Source: Erythrobacter sp.
GTDB lineage: Bacteria > Pseudomonadota > Alphaproteobacteria > Sphingomonadales > Sphingomonadaceae
NCBI RefSeq assembly: GCF_035194505.1
Contig: NZ_CP136573.1
Coordinates: 992,001 to 1,056,000, forward strand
Reading direction: 5' to 3'
DNA: 64,000 nucleotides
Shown in pieces: positions 33,943 to 42,846 of this stretch; the stretch's first letter is position 1; every line of letters starts with the position of its first letter. The translations under genes were made by a program, and so were the position numbers. Below the pieces are notes generated by a model. The model did no database searches. It saw only the letters and a program-made list of their open reading frames with translations, and was not told the DNA's origin.

Positions 33943-35415
33943 CTAGAGCTTCCACTCCCACCCGAGCGGATCGCCGTCCATCACTTCAACGCCCAGGGCG
34001 CCAAGCTCGTCGCGGATCGCATCCGAAGCGGCGAAGTCCTTGGCAGCGCGGGCCTCCTTGCGGCGGGCGAGCGCGGCGGTGATTTCGTCCTCGGTGATGG
34101 TCGCAGCCTTGGGACGGATGCGCAGGTCGGCGCGGGTGAGGCTGAACAGGTTCAACCCCAGCACCGCGTCCATCTTGCTCGCCGCTGTGACAATGCATTC
34201 GGACGCGACCTTCTTCAGCCCGAGCATTTCCTCAAGCACTGTCAGCGCCTCGGCAGTGTTGAGGTCATTGGCGATGGCCGCATCGAAACGCGCAACCAGA
34301 TCGCGGGTCACGCGCTCGCGCTCCCAGCTATCGCCGGGCACTTCCCGTTCGGGCAGACGAAGCTGGTCACGCCACTTGGCGATCCCCATCACCATCCGCT
34401 TCAAACGCGTCAGTGCAGCGCCCAAGCCTTCCCACGAGAACTCCAGCTCAGAGCGATAATGCGCCTGCAAGCACATCAGACGATAGGCCAGCGGGTGGTA
34501 GCCCTTGTCGATCAGCAGTTGCAGCCGCAGGAACTCGCCCGAGGACTTCGACATCTTCCCCGAACGCTCGACGAGGAAGTTGTTGTGCATCCAGATGCGC
34601 GCGCCGGAATTGCGCGGATCGTCGAGCCCGTTCGTGCAGCAATGCGCCTGGTTCTGCGCGATCTCGTTGGGGTGGTGGATCTCGCGGTGGTCGATCCCGC
34701 CGGTGTGGATGTCGAAGGGAAAGCCCAGCACCTCGCCGCTCATCACCGAGCATTCGAGGTGCCACCCCGGCGCGCCCCGGCCCCAGGGCGAATCCCATTC
34801 CATCTGGCGCGTTTCGCCCGCCGGAGTCTTGCGCCATATCGCGAAGTCAGCCGCGTTGCGCTTGCCCTCGACCGCTTCGATCCGGCCCTCGCCCTCTTCG
34901 GTGTTGGCGCGCGCCAGCCGGCCGTAGTCCGCCACGGTCGAAACGTCGAAATAGAGCCCGCTGTCGAGCTCGTAGCAGTGCTTGTCCGCAATGCCCTTGG
35001 CGAATTCGATCATCTGCGGGACGTAGTCGGTCGCGACCGTCCACTGCGCCGGCTGGCGAATATTCAATGCGCGCACATCGGCCCAGTAGGCCTGCTTGTA
35101 ATGCTCGGCGATGTCCCAGATCGACTGCGCGCGTTCGGCAGCCATCTTCTCCATCTTGTCCTCGCCCGCGTCGGCATCATCGGTGAGGTGGCCGACATCG
35201 GTGATGTTGATCACGTGGGTGAGCTTCAGCCCCTTCCAGCTCAGCGTGCGCCCCAGCACATCGGCAAACACATAGGCGCGCATATTGCCGATATGCGGGT
35301 AGTTATAGACCGTCGGCCCGCAGGTATAGACGCGCGCCTCGCCGGCATGGACGGGCTCGAACACCTCGAGCGAACGGGTGAGCGAGTTGAACAGTTTCAG
35401 AGGCACGTCGGTCAT
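33943..35415 (-). CDS. cysS: cysteinyl-tRNA synthetase
   Basis: A 490-residue class I aminoacyl-tRNA synthetase. The HIGH motif occurs as YNYPHIGNMRAYVF and the KMSKS motif as SGKMSKSSGEF. The zinc site cysteine/histidine region includes TCGPTVYN, WHLECSVMSGEVLG and GGIDHREIHHPNE. The C-terminal DALR-like helical domain and KDFAASDAIRDEL end are typical. ATG 35415. A 104-bp gap separates its end from the next minus-strand gene. Confidence 0.96.
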   Translation of the reverse strand: MTDVPLKLFNSLTRSLEVFEPVHAGEARVYTCGPTVYNYPHIGNMRAYVFADVLGRTLSWKGLKLTHVINITDVGHLTDDADAGEDKMEKMAAERAQSIWDIAEHYKQAYWADVRALNIRQPAQWTVATDYVPQMIEFAKGIADKHCYELDSGLYFDVSTVADYGRLARANTEEGEGRIEAVEGKRNAADFAIWRKTPAGETRQMEWDSPWGRGAPGWHLECSVMSGEVLGFPFDIHTGGIDHREIHHPNEIAQNQAHCCTNGLDDPRNSGARIWMHNNFLVERSGKMSKSSGEFLRLQLLIDKGYHPLAYRLMCLQAHYRSELEFSWEGLGAALTRLKRMVMGIAKWRDQLRLPEREVPGDSWERERVTRDLVARFDAAIANDLNTAEALTVLEEMLGLKKVASECIVTAASKMDAVLGLNLFSLTRADLRIRPKAATITEDEITAALARRKEARAAKDFAASDAIRDELGALGVEVMDGDPLGWEWKL

Positions 35416-35458
35416 GGGGGCGTGCTTTGGCCAGCAGAGCGCGCGCCGTCAATTATCT

Positions 35459-35561
35459 CGTCATTGCGAGGAGCCGCAGGCGACGCGGCAATCCATGGAT
35501 GGACGGCGCGCCCTCGGACAACTCTGGCCATGGATTGCTTCGCCTGCGGCTCGCAATGACG
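35459..35561. repeat. REP-like palindromic element, copy 2
   Basis: About 103 bp with ends CGTCATTGCGAGGAGCCG and CGGCTCGCAATGACG plus inner GCGGCAATCCATGG / CCATGGATTGC. It sits between cysS and the nitroreductase gene. Its ends are near-identical to copy 1; the centre differs. Confidence 0.87.
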
Positions 35562-35568
35562 AGGTGGG

Positions 35569-36228
35569 TCAGAACCCGATGAACTTGACCTGCTCACCCA
35601 GCGGCACGCGCTCGCGCTCGAAATTGTTCACCGGTGCGTCCGGATCGCGGTGGCCGATCGCCATGCCGCAGAAGAACATGTAGCGCTCGTGATCGAGGCC
35701 GAGGAAGTCGCGGATGGTGTTTGCATAGAGCGCCATGAATTCCTGGAAGCAGGAATCGAGCCCCTCCTCGCGCAGCAACAGCGCTACGGTTTGCAGCCAC
35801 ATGCCGACGTCGGACCACTGCGGCTCCTTCATCAGGCGCGGGAAATAGACGAACAGCACCGCGGGCGCATCGAAGCTGGTGGTGTTCTTGGCCATTGCGG
35901 CCATGCGCCCCGCGCCATCATCACGCGCAATCCCCATCGCGCCGAACATGCCAGCCGAAACACCGTCAAGCCGCGCCTTGTAGGCTTCTTCCTGCCCCGG
36001 TGCGGCCCAGTCATATTCGGCGGCGCCGGGGCCGTTGGCGATGATCTTTGCCTGCAAGTCCTTCAAGGCCTGGCCGGTGACGATGCTGGCTTCCCACGGC
36101 TGGTAATTGCAGCCCGAGGCCGCCCAGCGCGCCTTGTCCATCACGCGGGTAAGCGTGGCGAGATCGACCGGCGTGTCGAGAAAGGCCCGGATCGAGCGGC
36201 GGGTGGTGACAGCTTCGGTGACGTTCAT
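35569..36228 (-). CDS. nitroreductase family protein
   Basis: A 219-residue FMN-binding nitroreductase-fold enzyme. TTRRSIRAFLDTPV gives the N-terminal FMN phosphate-binding arginines, ARWAASGCNYQPWEASI the flavin contact segment, and GLDSCFQEFMALYANTIRDFLGL the C-terminal part. The cobT linkage invites a comparison with BluB (DMB synthase), but the N-terminal motif and spacing look like general NfsA/PnbA-type nitroreductases. ATG 36228 overlaps the stop of the preceding small gene (ATGA). Confidence 0.82.
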   Translation of the reverse strand: MNVTEAVTTRRSIRAFLDTPVDLATLTRVMDKARWAASGCNYQPWEASIVTGQALKDLQAKIIANGPGAAEYDWAAPGQEEAYKARLDGVSAGMFGAMGIARDDGAGRMAAMAKNTTSFDAPAVLFVYFPRLMKEPQWSDVGMWLQTVALLLREEGLDSCFQEFMALYANTIRDFLGLDHERYMFFCGMAIGHRDPDAPVNNFERERVPLGEQVKFIGF

Positions 36229-36683
36229 TCAGAGTTCCCCAATTCCAGAGATTTGTGCTGTTGATTGTAAGCCGAGACAATCTCGGACGACCGTTCCTGC
36301 TCGTTCACATCGAGGATCGTCACGAGATGAAGGTCGAGCGTCGGGTGAAAAGCACACATCAGACAATGGAAGAAGACCTCGGACAAAGGCTCATCAGCGT
36401 GCCACGTGGTCATGACGTGATTGTCGTCAGTCAGCTCGGCACCACCGATGCGCTTGAGGTTTGCCCAGTCGACGCTGTCGTCCCACGATGAGCAGTTGCA
36501 ACCCCACGCCATCATGTAGAGGCAGCCGCTGTCCACGATCCATTCGCTGACCTCATCCTGCCACTGGCTGGTTACATCCTGTTCGACGATCACGATCACG
36601 CGCCTGAGGGCAGGCTCAAGCGGCGGTAGCGCCGAGCCCGCAGGCAGGTGGATATACTCCACACTTTCCTCGCGCAGGCTCAC
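36225..36683 (-). CDS. conserved hypothetical protein (DUF7684-like)
   Basis: 152 residues, soluble, rich in Trp and acidic residues. Distinct segments are VIVIVEQDVTSQWQDEVSEW, GCLYMMAWGCNCSSWDDSVDWANL and HVMTTWHADEPLSEVFFHC. I associate these with an uncharacterised family (DUF7684-like), with moderate certainty. GTG 36683 overlaps the cobT stop (GTGA) and its own stop overlaps the nitroreductase start, so it is embedded in the fsa-cobT operon. Function unknown. Confidence 0.65.
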   Translation of the reverse strand: MSLREESVEYIHLPAGSALPPLEPALRRVIVIVEQDVTSQWQDEVSEWIVDSGCLYMMAWGCNCSSWDDSVDWANLKRIGGAELTDDNHVMTTWHADEPLSEVFFHCLMCAFHPTLDLHLVTILDVNEQERSSEIVSAYNQQHKSLELGNSE

Positions 36684-38515
36684 CGCCCCTTCACACCCTT
36701 CTCATCCTCGAACAGCTCCGCGAGCTGCTCCATGATTGTGCCGCCGAGTTGCTCGACGTCCATGATCGTCACCGCGCGGCGATAATAGCGCGTCACATCG
36801 TGGCCGATGCCGATGGCGACCAGCTGGACGGGCGAGACCTTCTCGATCCACTCGATCACGCCGCGCAGGTGCGCCTCGAGATAGCCTGCGGAGTTCACCG
36901 ACAGCGTCGAATCGTCCACCGGCGCGCCGTCGGAGATCACCATCAGGATGCGGCGTTCTTCGGGGCGGTAGAGCAGGCGGGAATGCGCCCAGATCAGCGC
37001 CTCGCCGTCGATATTTTCCTTCAGCAACCCCTCGCGCATCATCAGCCCGAGATTGCGGCGCGCGCGGCGCCACGGCTCGTCGGCCTGCTTGTAGATGATG
37101 TGGCGCAGATCGTTGAGGCGGCCGGGGTTCTGCGGCTTGCCATCGGCGAGCCATGCCTCGCGGCTTTGCCCGCCCTTCCACGCGCGGGTGGTGAAGCCGA
37201 GGATTTCGGTCTTGACCCCGCAGCGCTCCAGCGTGCGCGCCAGAATATCGGCGCTGATCGCGGCGATGCTGATCGGGCGGCCGCGCATCGAGCCGGAATT
37301 GTCGATGAGGAGCGTTACGATGGTGTCCTTGAACTCGACATCGCGCTCAACCTTGTAGGACAGCGCCGTGCCGGGCGAGATGATCACCCGTGCGAGACGC
37401 GCGGCATCGAGCACGCCCTCTTCCTGATCGAAATCCCAGCTGCGGTTCTGCTGCGCCATCAGGCGGCGTTGCAAGCGGTTGGCGAGCCGCGTCACCACGC
37501 CCTGAAGGCCGGTCAGCTGGCTGTCGAGATAGGCTCGCAGGCGATCAAGTTCTTCCGCGTCGCACAGGTCTGGCGCGGCGACTTCCTCGTCGAAGCGGGT
37601 CGTGAAGGCCTTGTAATCGACGCTCGCGGGCACTTCGGCCTGCGGGCGATTGGGGCGCACCGGAGCTTCGGCGCCGTCGCCGTCGTCGGAAGGATCGCCG
37701 TCGGACATCTCGCTGTCGGTCTGGGTGTCGGAGGACTGCTCGCCCTCGCCCTCGCCTTCGGCCATGTCGCCAGCCATTTCCGCAGATTGCGGATCGCCCT
37801 CGCCCTGGTTCTCGTCCTCGCCCTCGCTGTCGTCGGGGGCGTCCTCGTCATCGGGCTCGTCGCTGTCGCTCTCGTCGGGCGCGTCGGTCGGGCGGGTGAG
37901 ATCAAGCTCGCGCAGCATGTCGAGCGCGAGCTTCTGGAAGGCTTCCTGATCGCCAATCTTTTCGGCCAGACCGGCAAAATCCCCACCGACCTTCTCTTCG
38001 AGGAAGTCGCGCACCAGCTCGATCCCGCCAGCCGCCTTCGCGGGCACCACCTCGCCGGTCAGCGCCTCGCGCACCAGCAGGGCCAGCGCGGTTTGCAGCG
38101 GAACCTCGGAGGAATTCTGCGCGCGCACGATCTTGTCGGATGCGGTGCGCATCTCGGTCGCCGCATCGAGATTGGCCTTGATCCCGCCAAAACGGTTCGC
38201 GCCCAAAGCCTCGTAACGCACCTGCTCGATCGCATCATAACAGGCCCGCGCAATCGGCTCGGGCGGCGCGGACTTGGCGTGGAGGGCGGCATCATGGTGA
38301 CGCAGCTTCAGCGCAAAACTATCGGCGAAGCCGCGCGCTTCGGTCACCTGATCGGCCGGCAGATCGCGCCCCGGCAGCGGCACGCGGAAGCGGTTGCCCG
38401 CCGCGCCCGGCACATCGGCGCTCCATGCAACCTCGACCTCCGCGTCGCGCGCAATCGCACGGCTCGCGCCGGTCAGCGCCTGCTTGAACAGATCGAGCGG
38501 GGACTGGTCAGCCAT
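36680..38515 (-). CDS. cobT: cobaltochelatase subunit CobT
   Basis: A 611-residue CobT of the aerobic, ATP-dependent CobNST cobalt chelatase for B12 synthesis. The N-terminal CobT domain (about 1-200) is followed by a long acidic stretch (about 215-290, DE/S/G-rich, DDEDAPDDSEGEDEN-type). The C-terminal half is a von Willebrand A domain with MIDAS LLIDNSGSMRGR. It lies 5 bp downstream of the fsa gene. CobS, its usual adjacent AAA+ partner, is not next to it in either direction. Aerobic B12 synthesis is the standard role, but a general MoxR/VWA-type role cannot be excluded. Confidence 0.9.
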   Translation of the reverse strand: MADQSPLDLFKQALTGASRAIARDAEVEVAWSADVPGAAGNRFRVPLPGRDLPADQVTEARGFADSFALKLRHHDAALHAKSAPPEPIARACYDAIEQVRYEALGANRFGGIKANLDAATEMRTASDKIVRAQNSSEVPLQTALALLVREALTGEVVPAKAAGGIELVRDFLEEKVGGDFAGLAEKIGDQEAFQKLALDMLRELDLTRPTDAPDESDSDEPDDEDAPDDSEGEDENQGEGDPQSAEMAGDMAEGEGEGEQSSDTQTDSEMSDGDPSDDGDGAEAPVRPNRPQAEVPASVDYKAFTTRFDEEVAAPDLCDAEELDRLRAYLDSQLTGLQGVVTRLANRLQRRLMAQQNRSWDFDQEEGVLDAARLARVIISPGTALSYKVERDVEFKDTIVTLLIDNSGSMRGRPISIAAISADILARTLERCGVKTEILGFTTRAWKGGQSREAWLADGKPQNPGRLNDLRHIIYKQADEPWRRARRNLGLMMREGLLKENIDGEALIWAHSRLLYRPEERRILMVISDGAPVDDSTLSVNSAGYLEAHLRGVIEWIEKVSPVQLVAIGIGHDVTRYYRRAVTIMDVEQLGGTIMEQLAELFEDEKGVKGR

Positions 38516-38520
38516 GGGGG

Positions 38521-39174
38521 TTAAAGGATGCTCTGGCCCGTCTTCGCCCAGTCGGCCATGAAGCCTTCGATGCCCTTGTCGGTCAGCACGTGCTTGAAGA
38601 GAGCGTGAATCACAGCCGGCGGCGCGGTCATCACGTCGGCGCCGATCTTGGCCGCCTGCAAGACGTGAGTGGTGTGGCGCACGCTGGCGACCAGAATTTC
38701 GGTCTCGAAAGCATAATTGTCGTAGATCAGGCGGATGTCCTCGATCAGGTCCATCCCGTCAAAGCCGTTATCGTCATGCCGGCCGACGAAGGGCGAGATG
38801 AAAGTCGCCCCGGCCTTGGCCGCGAGCAGCGCCTGATTGGCCGAGAAGCACAGGGTGACATTGACCATCGTGCCTTCCGAGGACAGCGCCTTGCAGGTCT
38901 TGAGGCCATCGACGGTGAGCGGCACCTTGATGCAGACATTGTCGGCGATCTTGCGGAGGACTTCGGCCTCCTTCATCATCGTCGCGTGATCCAGCGCGAC
39001 GACTTCGGCGCTGACCGGGCCATCGACGATGCCGCAGATCTCCGCGGTCACTTCCATGAAATCCCGCCCCGACTTGGCGATCAGCGAGGGATTGGTCGTC
39101 ACCCCGTCGAGCAGGCCGGTGGCCGCAAGTTCGCGGATCGCCTCGATCTCAGCGGTGTCGACGAAGAATTTCAT
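38521..39174 (-). CDS. fsa: fructose-6-phosphate aldolase / transaldolase, FSA type
   Basis: A 217-residue class I aldolase of the small transaldolase family. MKFFVDTAEIEAIRELA opens the barrel, GVTTNPSLIAKSG is diagnostic, and the Schiff-base Lys lies in VCIKVPLTVDGLKT. SPFVGRHDD and VLASVRH-like ILVASVRHTTHV follow. ATG 39174; longer frames up to 39591 lack similarity. It is the first gene of the operon fsa-cobT-DUF7684-nitroreductase. Transaldolase and aldolase activities cannot be told apart here. Confidence 0.92.
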   Translation of the reverse strand: MKFFVDTAEIEAIRELAATGLLDGVTTNPSLIAKSGRDFMEVTAEICGIVDGPVSAEVVALDHATMMKEAEVLRKIADNVCIKVPLTVDGLKTCKALSSEGTMVNVTLCFSANQALLAAKAGATFISPFVGRHDDNGFDGMDLIEDIRLIYDNYAFETEILVASVRHTTHVLQAAKIGADVMTAPPAVIHALFKHVLTDKGIEGFMADWAKTGQSIL

Positions 39175-39234
39175 GGGTTCACTCCAGCATTTTTCAGGTA
39201 GCCAGCATCGGGATATGCGGCCTAGGGGGCGAGC

Positions 39235-39891
39235 ATGACACGGATGCCGATGCGTTTCGCGCTGCTGCTTGCCGCCGGACTCGCGGCTTGGCAACCATCG
39301 AAAGCAATGGCTGCCGATGAAGACGTGCAATTGTGGCAAATCGTCAATGCCACGGGCGATATTGCCGATGGAACCCGCCTTACCGTCGATGCGAGCCAGC
39401 GCTGGCGCGAACAGGCGCGCGGCGACGAACAGCAATCCATTCGCTTCACCATCGAGCAGACCGTGGCGAAGGATGTGCGAATCGGCGGCGGCGCGGCAGT
39501 GTTCGACGCAGGCGGCAACACCGAAATCCGCCCGCACCAGCAGGTGATATTCGTCGCAGGGAAGTTCGAATTCCGTACCCGGCTGGAGCAACGCTTCTTC
39601 GACGGCGCAGACCGGGTCGAACTGCGCCTGCGCCAGCGCATCCAGTATAGCCAGCCGCTCGGCAAAGGCTGGCGCGCGAATGTGGGAGGCGAATGGCTCG
39701 GGCTACTGCAGGGCCGCAATGCCGGGCAAGGTGCCTCGACCGAGCAATGGCGCGCGCAGGCAGGAATCGTCTACCAGATCAGCGACAAGCTGGAGGTGGG
39801 CGCCAATTACTGGCTGCTGGCTTTCCCGCGCGGCGACCGGCCCGGACGCATCAGCCACGTGCCGCAGACTGTGCTGACCTATCGGTTCTAG
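39235..39891 (+). CDS. DUF2490-type outer membrane protein
   Basis: 218 residues with a signal peptide (FALLLAAGLAAWQPSKAMA) and alternating amphipathic strands ending in Phe (PQTVLTYRF), as in small outer-membrane beta barrels. Segments DVQLWQIVNATGDIADGTRL, EFRTRLEQRFFDGADRVELRLRQRI (in outline) and DKLEVGANYWLL fit DUF2490. It is divergent from fsa and tail-to-tail with the DUF4197 gene through a CTAG stop overlap. Confidence 0.78.
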   Translation: MTRMPMRFALLLAAGLAAWQPSKAMAADEDVQLWQIVNATGDIADGTRLTVDASQRWREQARGDEQQSIRFTIEQTVAKDVRIGGGAAVFDAGGNTEIRPHQQVIFVAGKFEFRTRLEQRFFDGADRVELRLRQRIQYSQPLGKGWRANVGGEWLGLLQGRNAGQGASTEQWRAQAGIVYQISDKLEVGANYWLLAFPRGDRPGRISHVPQTVLTYRF

Positions 39892-40586
39892 ACCCGGCTG
39901 CCGAGCCCGAACACCCCGATCAGCACCGGATCGCGGGTGGAGCGCGGATCGGCGCGGATCGCGGCTTCCTCGCGCCCGATCTCGCCCCAGATCGCATCAT
40001 CGACTGCGCGCCCGATGCGCCCCGCAACCTCACCCACCCGCACGCCGGTGAGCGCGCCCAGCGCCTCGCCCAGCAGCGGATCATTGGCGAGCCGGATCGC
40101 CTCGCCCAGTTCCGGCACGATCCCGTCGATCAGCGCCGAGCCCAGCTCCAGCCGCAGGAAGTCGCTCGCGGCCGTCGGCCCGCCGCGCACCAGTTCCAGC
40201 GCATTGGCAAAGCCGATCACCTCGACCGCATCGGTCACCAGCGGCGCGGCGCGGAAGCTCGCATCAATGGCGAAAGTGGCGACGCGTTCCTCCAGCCGGT
40301 CCTTGAACAATTGCGAAGTCAGGATGCGCGACAGGGTGTTGCCGCGCGTTCCCAAAAAGCGGTCGAGGCCGATGGTCGCCACCTGTTCGTCCCAGAAGCC
40401 GCCGGGCGCGGTCAGGCGGGCAAAAGCGCTTTCGGACGCGGCCAGCAGCAGGCGGCGCACCACCTCTTCCATGGTGAAGGCAGGCCCGGTGCTGGCACAG
40501 GCGGGCAGCAGCAGCAGCGCACCCGCGCTCACGGCTCCGGCCAGCAGCGCGCGGCGGGTGGGGGCAGCTTCGACAATCCCGGTCAT
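39888..40586 (-). CDS. DUF4197 family lipoprotein
   Basis: 232 residues. The N-terminus has RRALLAGAVSAGALLLLPACAST, a lipobox with LPAC, so it is probably a lipoprotein. The rest is helical with DUF4197 features: EEVVRRLLLAASESAFARL, LFKDRLEERVATFAIDASFRAA and VRVGEVAGRIGRAVDDAIW. ATG 40586 has GGAGAG seven bases upstream; an ATG at 40601 adds five residues. Function of the family is unknown. It is divergent from priA. Confidence 0.78.
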   Translation of the reverse strand: MTGIVEAAPTRRALLAGAVSAGALLLLPACASTGPAFTMEEVVRRLLLAASESAFARLTAPGGFWDEQVATIGLDRFLGTRGNTLSRILTSQLFKDRLEERVATFAIDASFRAAPLVTDAVEVIGFANALELVRGGPTAASDFLRLELGSALIDGIVPELGEAIRLANDPLLGEALGALTGVRVGEVAGRIGRAVDDAIWGEIGREEAAIRADPRSTRDPVLIGVFGLGSRV

Positions 40587-40641
40587 TTCACGTCTCTCCA
40601 TGCTTGCCCGCACCCTATGCCGGTCTCCATATAACCCCACG

Positions 40642-42810
40642 ATGAACCGTATCCGCCTGCTTGTCCTCAACGCCGCGCTCGGCCCACTGGATTACCGGCT
40701 GCCCGAAGGCGTCGCCGCGCCTGCGGGGAGCGTGGTGGTGGCGCCGCTGGGGCCGCGCAAGGTGACAGGCATCGTGTGGGACGAGGGCCGCCTGCCCGGC
40801 GAGGACATCGCCTTCGAGCGCCTGCGCCCGATTCTCGAGGTCCTGCCCGTGCCGCCCCTGCCCGAGGCGCTGCGCCGCCTGATAGAATGGACCGCGGATT
40901 ATTACTGCGCACCGCTCGCCAGCGTCGCGCGCATGGCATTGTCGAGCGGCGGGGCATTGGGCGGGCCTGCGACAATGACCGAATATCGCCTCTCGGGCGC
41001 GGAGATGACCGGCCGCCTGACCGCCCAGCGCAAGGCCGCGCTGGAGGCGCTCGCGGGCGAGCAGGGCACGATGCGCGAGCTTGCGGCACAAGCCGGAGTC
41101 TCGGAAGGCGTGCTGCGCGGGATGGCGGGCGCAGGGCTGCTCGAACCGGTGACTGTCACCATCGACCGGCCCTACCCTCCTGCCGATCCCGATCATGCCC
41201 CGCCTGACCTCTCGCCCGAGCAAGCTGCGGTGGCGAGCCAGCTGGTCGCGGCGGTCAAGGCGCGCGCCTTTGCCCCCTTCCTGATCGACGGGGTGACCGG
41301 CTCCGGCAAGACCGAGACCTATTTCGAACCCGTCGCCGAGGCGCTGCGGATGGACCGTCAGGTGCTGGTCCTGCTGCCCGAAATCGCGCTGACCGAGAAC
41401 TTCCTCGCCCGCTTCGCCGCGCGTTTCGGTGCCGCGCCGGTGCTGTGGCACTCCTCATTGAAATCGACCGAGCGCCGCCGCGCTTGGCGGGCGATTGCCG
41501 ATGGAACCGCGCAGGTCGTGGTCGGCGCGCGATCGGCGCTGTTCCTGCCCTATGCAAACCTCGGCCTGATCGTGGTCGACGAGGCCCACGAGGTGAGCTT
41601 CAAGCAGGATGACGGGGTGCGCTACAACGCCCGCGATGTCTCGGTGATGCGCGCGCGCTTTGAAGGCGTGCCGGTGGTGCTCGCCAGCGCCACGCCCGCG
41701 CTCGAAAGCCTGCACATGGCCGCCCAAGGCATCTACACCAAGCTCGATCTGCCCAGCCGCTTCGGCGGGGCGAGCCTGCCGAGCGTGCGGCTGATCAACC
41801 TCACCGAAGAGAAACCGGGGAGCCAACGCTGGCTCGCCGGGCCGCTGGTCGAGGGCTTGCGCGCGCGGCTGGAACGCGGCGAGCAATCGCTGCTGTTTTT
41901 GAACCGCCGCGGCTATGCCCCGCTCACACTTTGCAGGAATTGCGGGCATCGCTTCAAATGCCCCTCTTGCAGTGCATGGCTGGTCGAACACCGCCTGTCA
42001 TCGCGGCTCGCCTGCCACCATTGCGGCTTCGAGACGCGCGTGCCCGAGGCCTGCCCCGAATGCGGGGAGAGGGACTGCCTCGTCGCCTGCGGGCCGGGGG
42101 TTGAGCGCATTGCCGACGAGGTGCGCGACCTCTTCCCGCAGGCACGCATCGCCCTGGCGACGTCTGACACGCTCAACACGCCCGAGCGCGCCGCGCAGTT
42201 CATCGCCGAGGCGACAGGCAAGGCGATCGACATCATCATCGGCACGCAGCTCGTCACGAAAGGCTTCCACTTCCCCGATCTGACGCTGGTGGGCGTGGTC
42301 GATGCGGACCTTGGCCTCGAAGGCGGCGATCTGCGCGCGGCCGAGCGCACCTATGCCCAGGTCGCGCAGGTCGCGGGACGTGCGGGGCGCGGGGCCAAGC
42401 CGGGCGAGGTGCTGATCCAGACCCGCCACCCTGATGCGCCCGTGATCGCCGCGCTGGCCGACGGGGACCGCGACGCCTTCTACGCCGCCGAGACCGCCGC
42501 CCGCCGCGATGCCGGTGCGCCGCCTTTCGGGCGCTGGGCGGCGATCATCCTCTCCTCGGAAGACGAGAAGGAAGCGCGCGAGGCGGCGATCCGGCTGGGC
42601 GATGCGCGCCCGCGGCTGGCCGATGTGCAGATCCTCGGCCCGGCCCCTGCCCCGCTGGCGCTGCTGCGCGGACGCTATCGCTACCGCTTCCTCGTCAACG
42701 CCAAGCGCAGCGCCAATCTTCAGGCCGTGCTGCGCGACTGGATCAGCGCGGTCAGCTTCGCCCCCGGCGTGCGGGTGGGCGTGGATGTGGACCCCTATTC
42801 CTTCGTCTGA
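40642..42810 (+). CDS. priA: primosomal protein N' (replication restart helicase PriA)
   Basis: A 722-residue superfamily 2 helicase that restarts stalled forks. It has a DNA-binding N-terminal domain. Walker A DGVTGSGKTETYFEP is followed by the DEAH box LIVVDEAHEVSFKQ. A zinc-binding cysteine block CRNCGHRFKCPSCSAW ... CHHCGFE ... CPECGERDC is inserted between helicase halves. Late motifs include GTQLVTKGFHFPDLTLV and QVAGRAGRG. ATG 40642 (MNRIRLLVLN); upstream frame to 39937 is spurious. Confidence 0.96.
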   Translation: MNRIRLLVLNAALGPLDYRLPEGVAAPAGSVVVAPLGPRKVTGIVWDEGRLPGEDIAFERLRPILEVLPVPPLPEALRRLIEWTADYYCAPLASVARMALSSGGALGGPATMTEYRLSGAEMTGRLTAQRKAALEALAGEQGTMRELAAQAGVSEGVLRGMAGAGLLEPVTVTIDRPYPPADPDHAPPDLSPEQAAVASQLVAAVKARAFAPFLIDGVTGSGKTETYFEPVAEALRMDRQVLVLLPEIALTENFLARFAARFGAAPVLWHSSLKSTERRRAWRAIADGTAQVVVGARSALFLPYANLGLIVVDEAHEVSFKQDDGVRYNARDVSVMRARFEGVPVVLASATPALESLHMAAQGIYTKLDLPSRFGGASLPSVRLINLTEEKPGSQRWLAGPLVEGLRARLERGEQSLLFLNRRGYAPLTLCRNCGHRFKCPSCSAWLVEHRLSSRLACHHCGFETRVPEACPECGERDCLVACGPGVERIADEVRDLFPQARIALATSDTLNTPERAAQFIAEATGKAIDIIIGTQLVTKGFHFPDLTLVGVVDADLGLEGGDLRAAERTYAQVAQVAGRAGRGAKPGEVLIQTRHPDAPVIAALADGDRDAFYAAETAARRDAGAPPFGRWAAIILSSEDEKEAREAAIRLGDARPRLADVQILGPAPAPLALLRGRYRYRFLVNAKRSANLQAVLRDWISAVSFAPGVRVGVDVDPYSFV

Positions 42811-42846
42811 CGCAACCAAACCCGAGGCCCACGCGTATCCCTGCGC

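Noticed and set aside
35569..36228. Nitroreductase next to cobT considered as BluB, the DMB synthase of B12 synthesis.
   Set aside because: The motifs fit general nitroreductases; BluB-type signature segments are not visible. Linkage alone is not enough.
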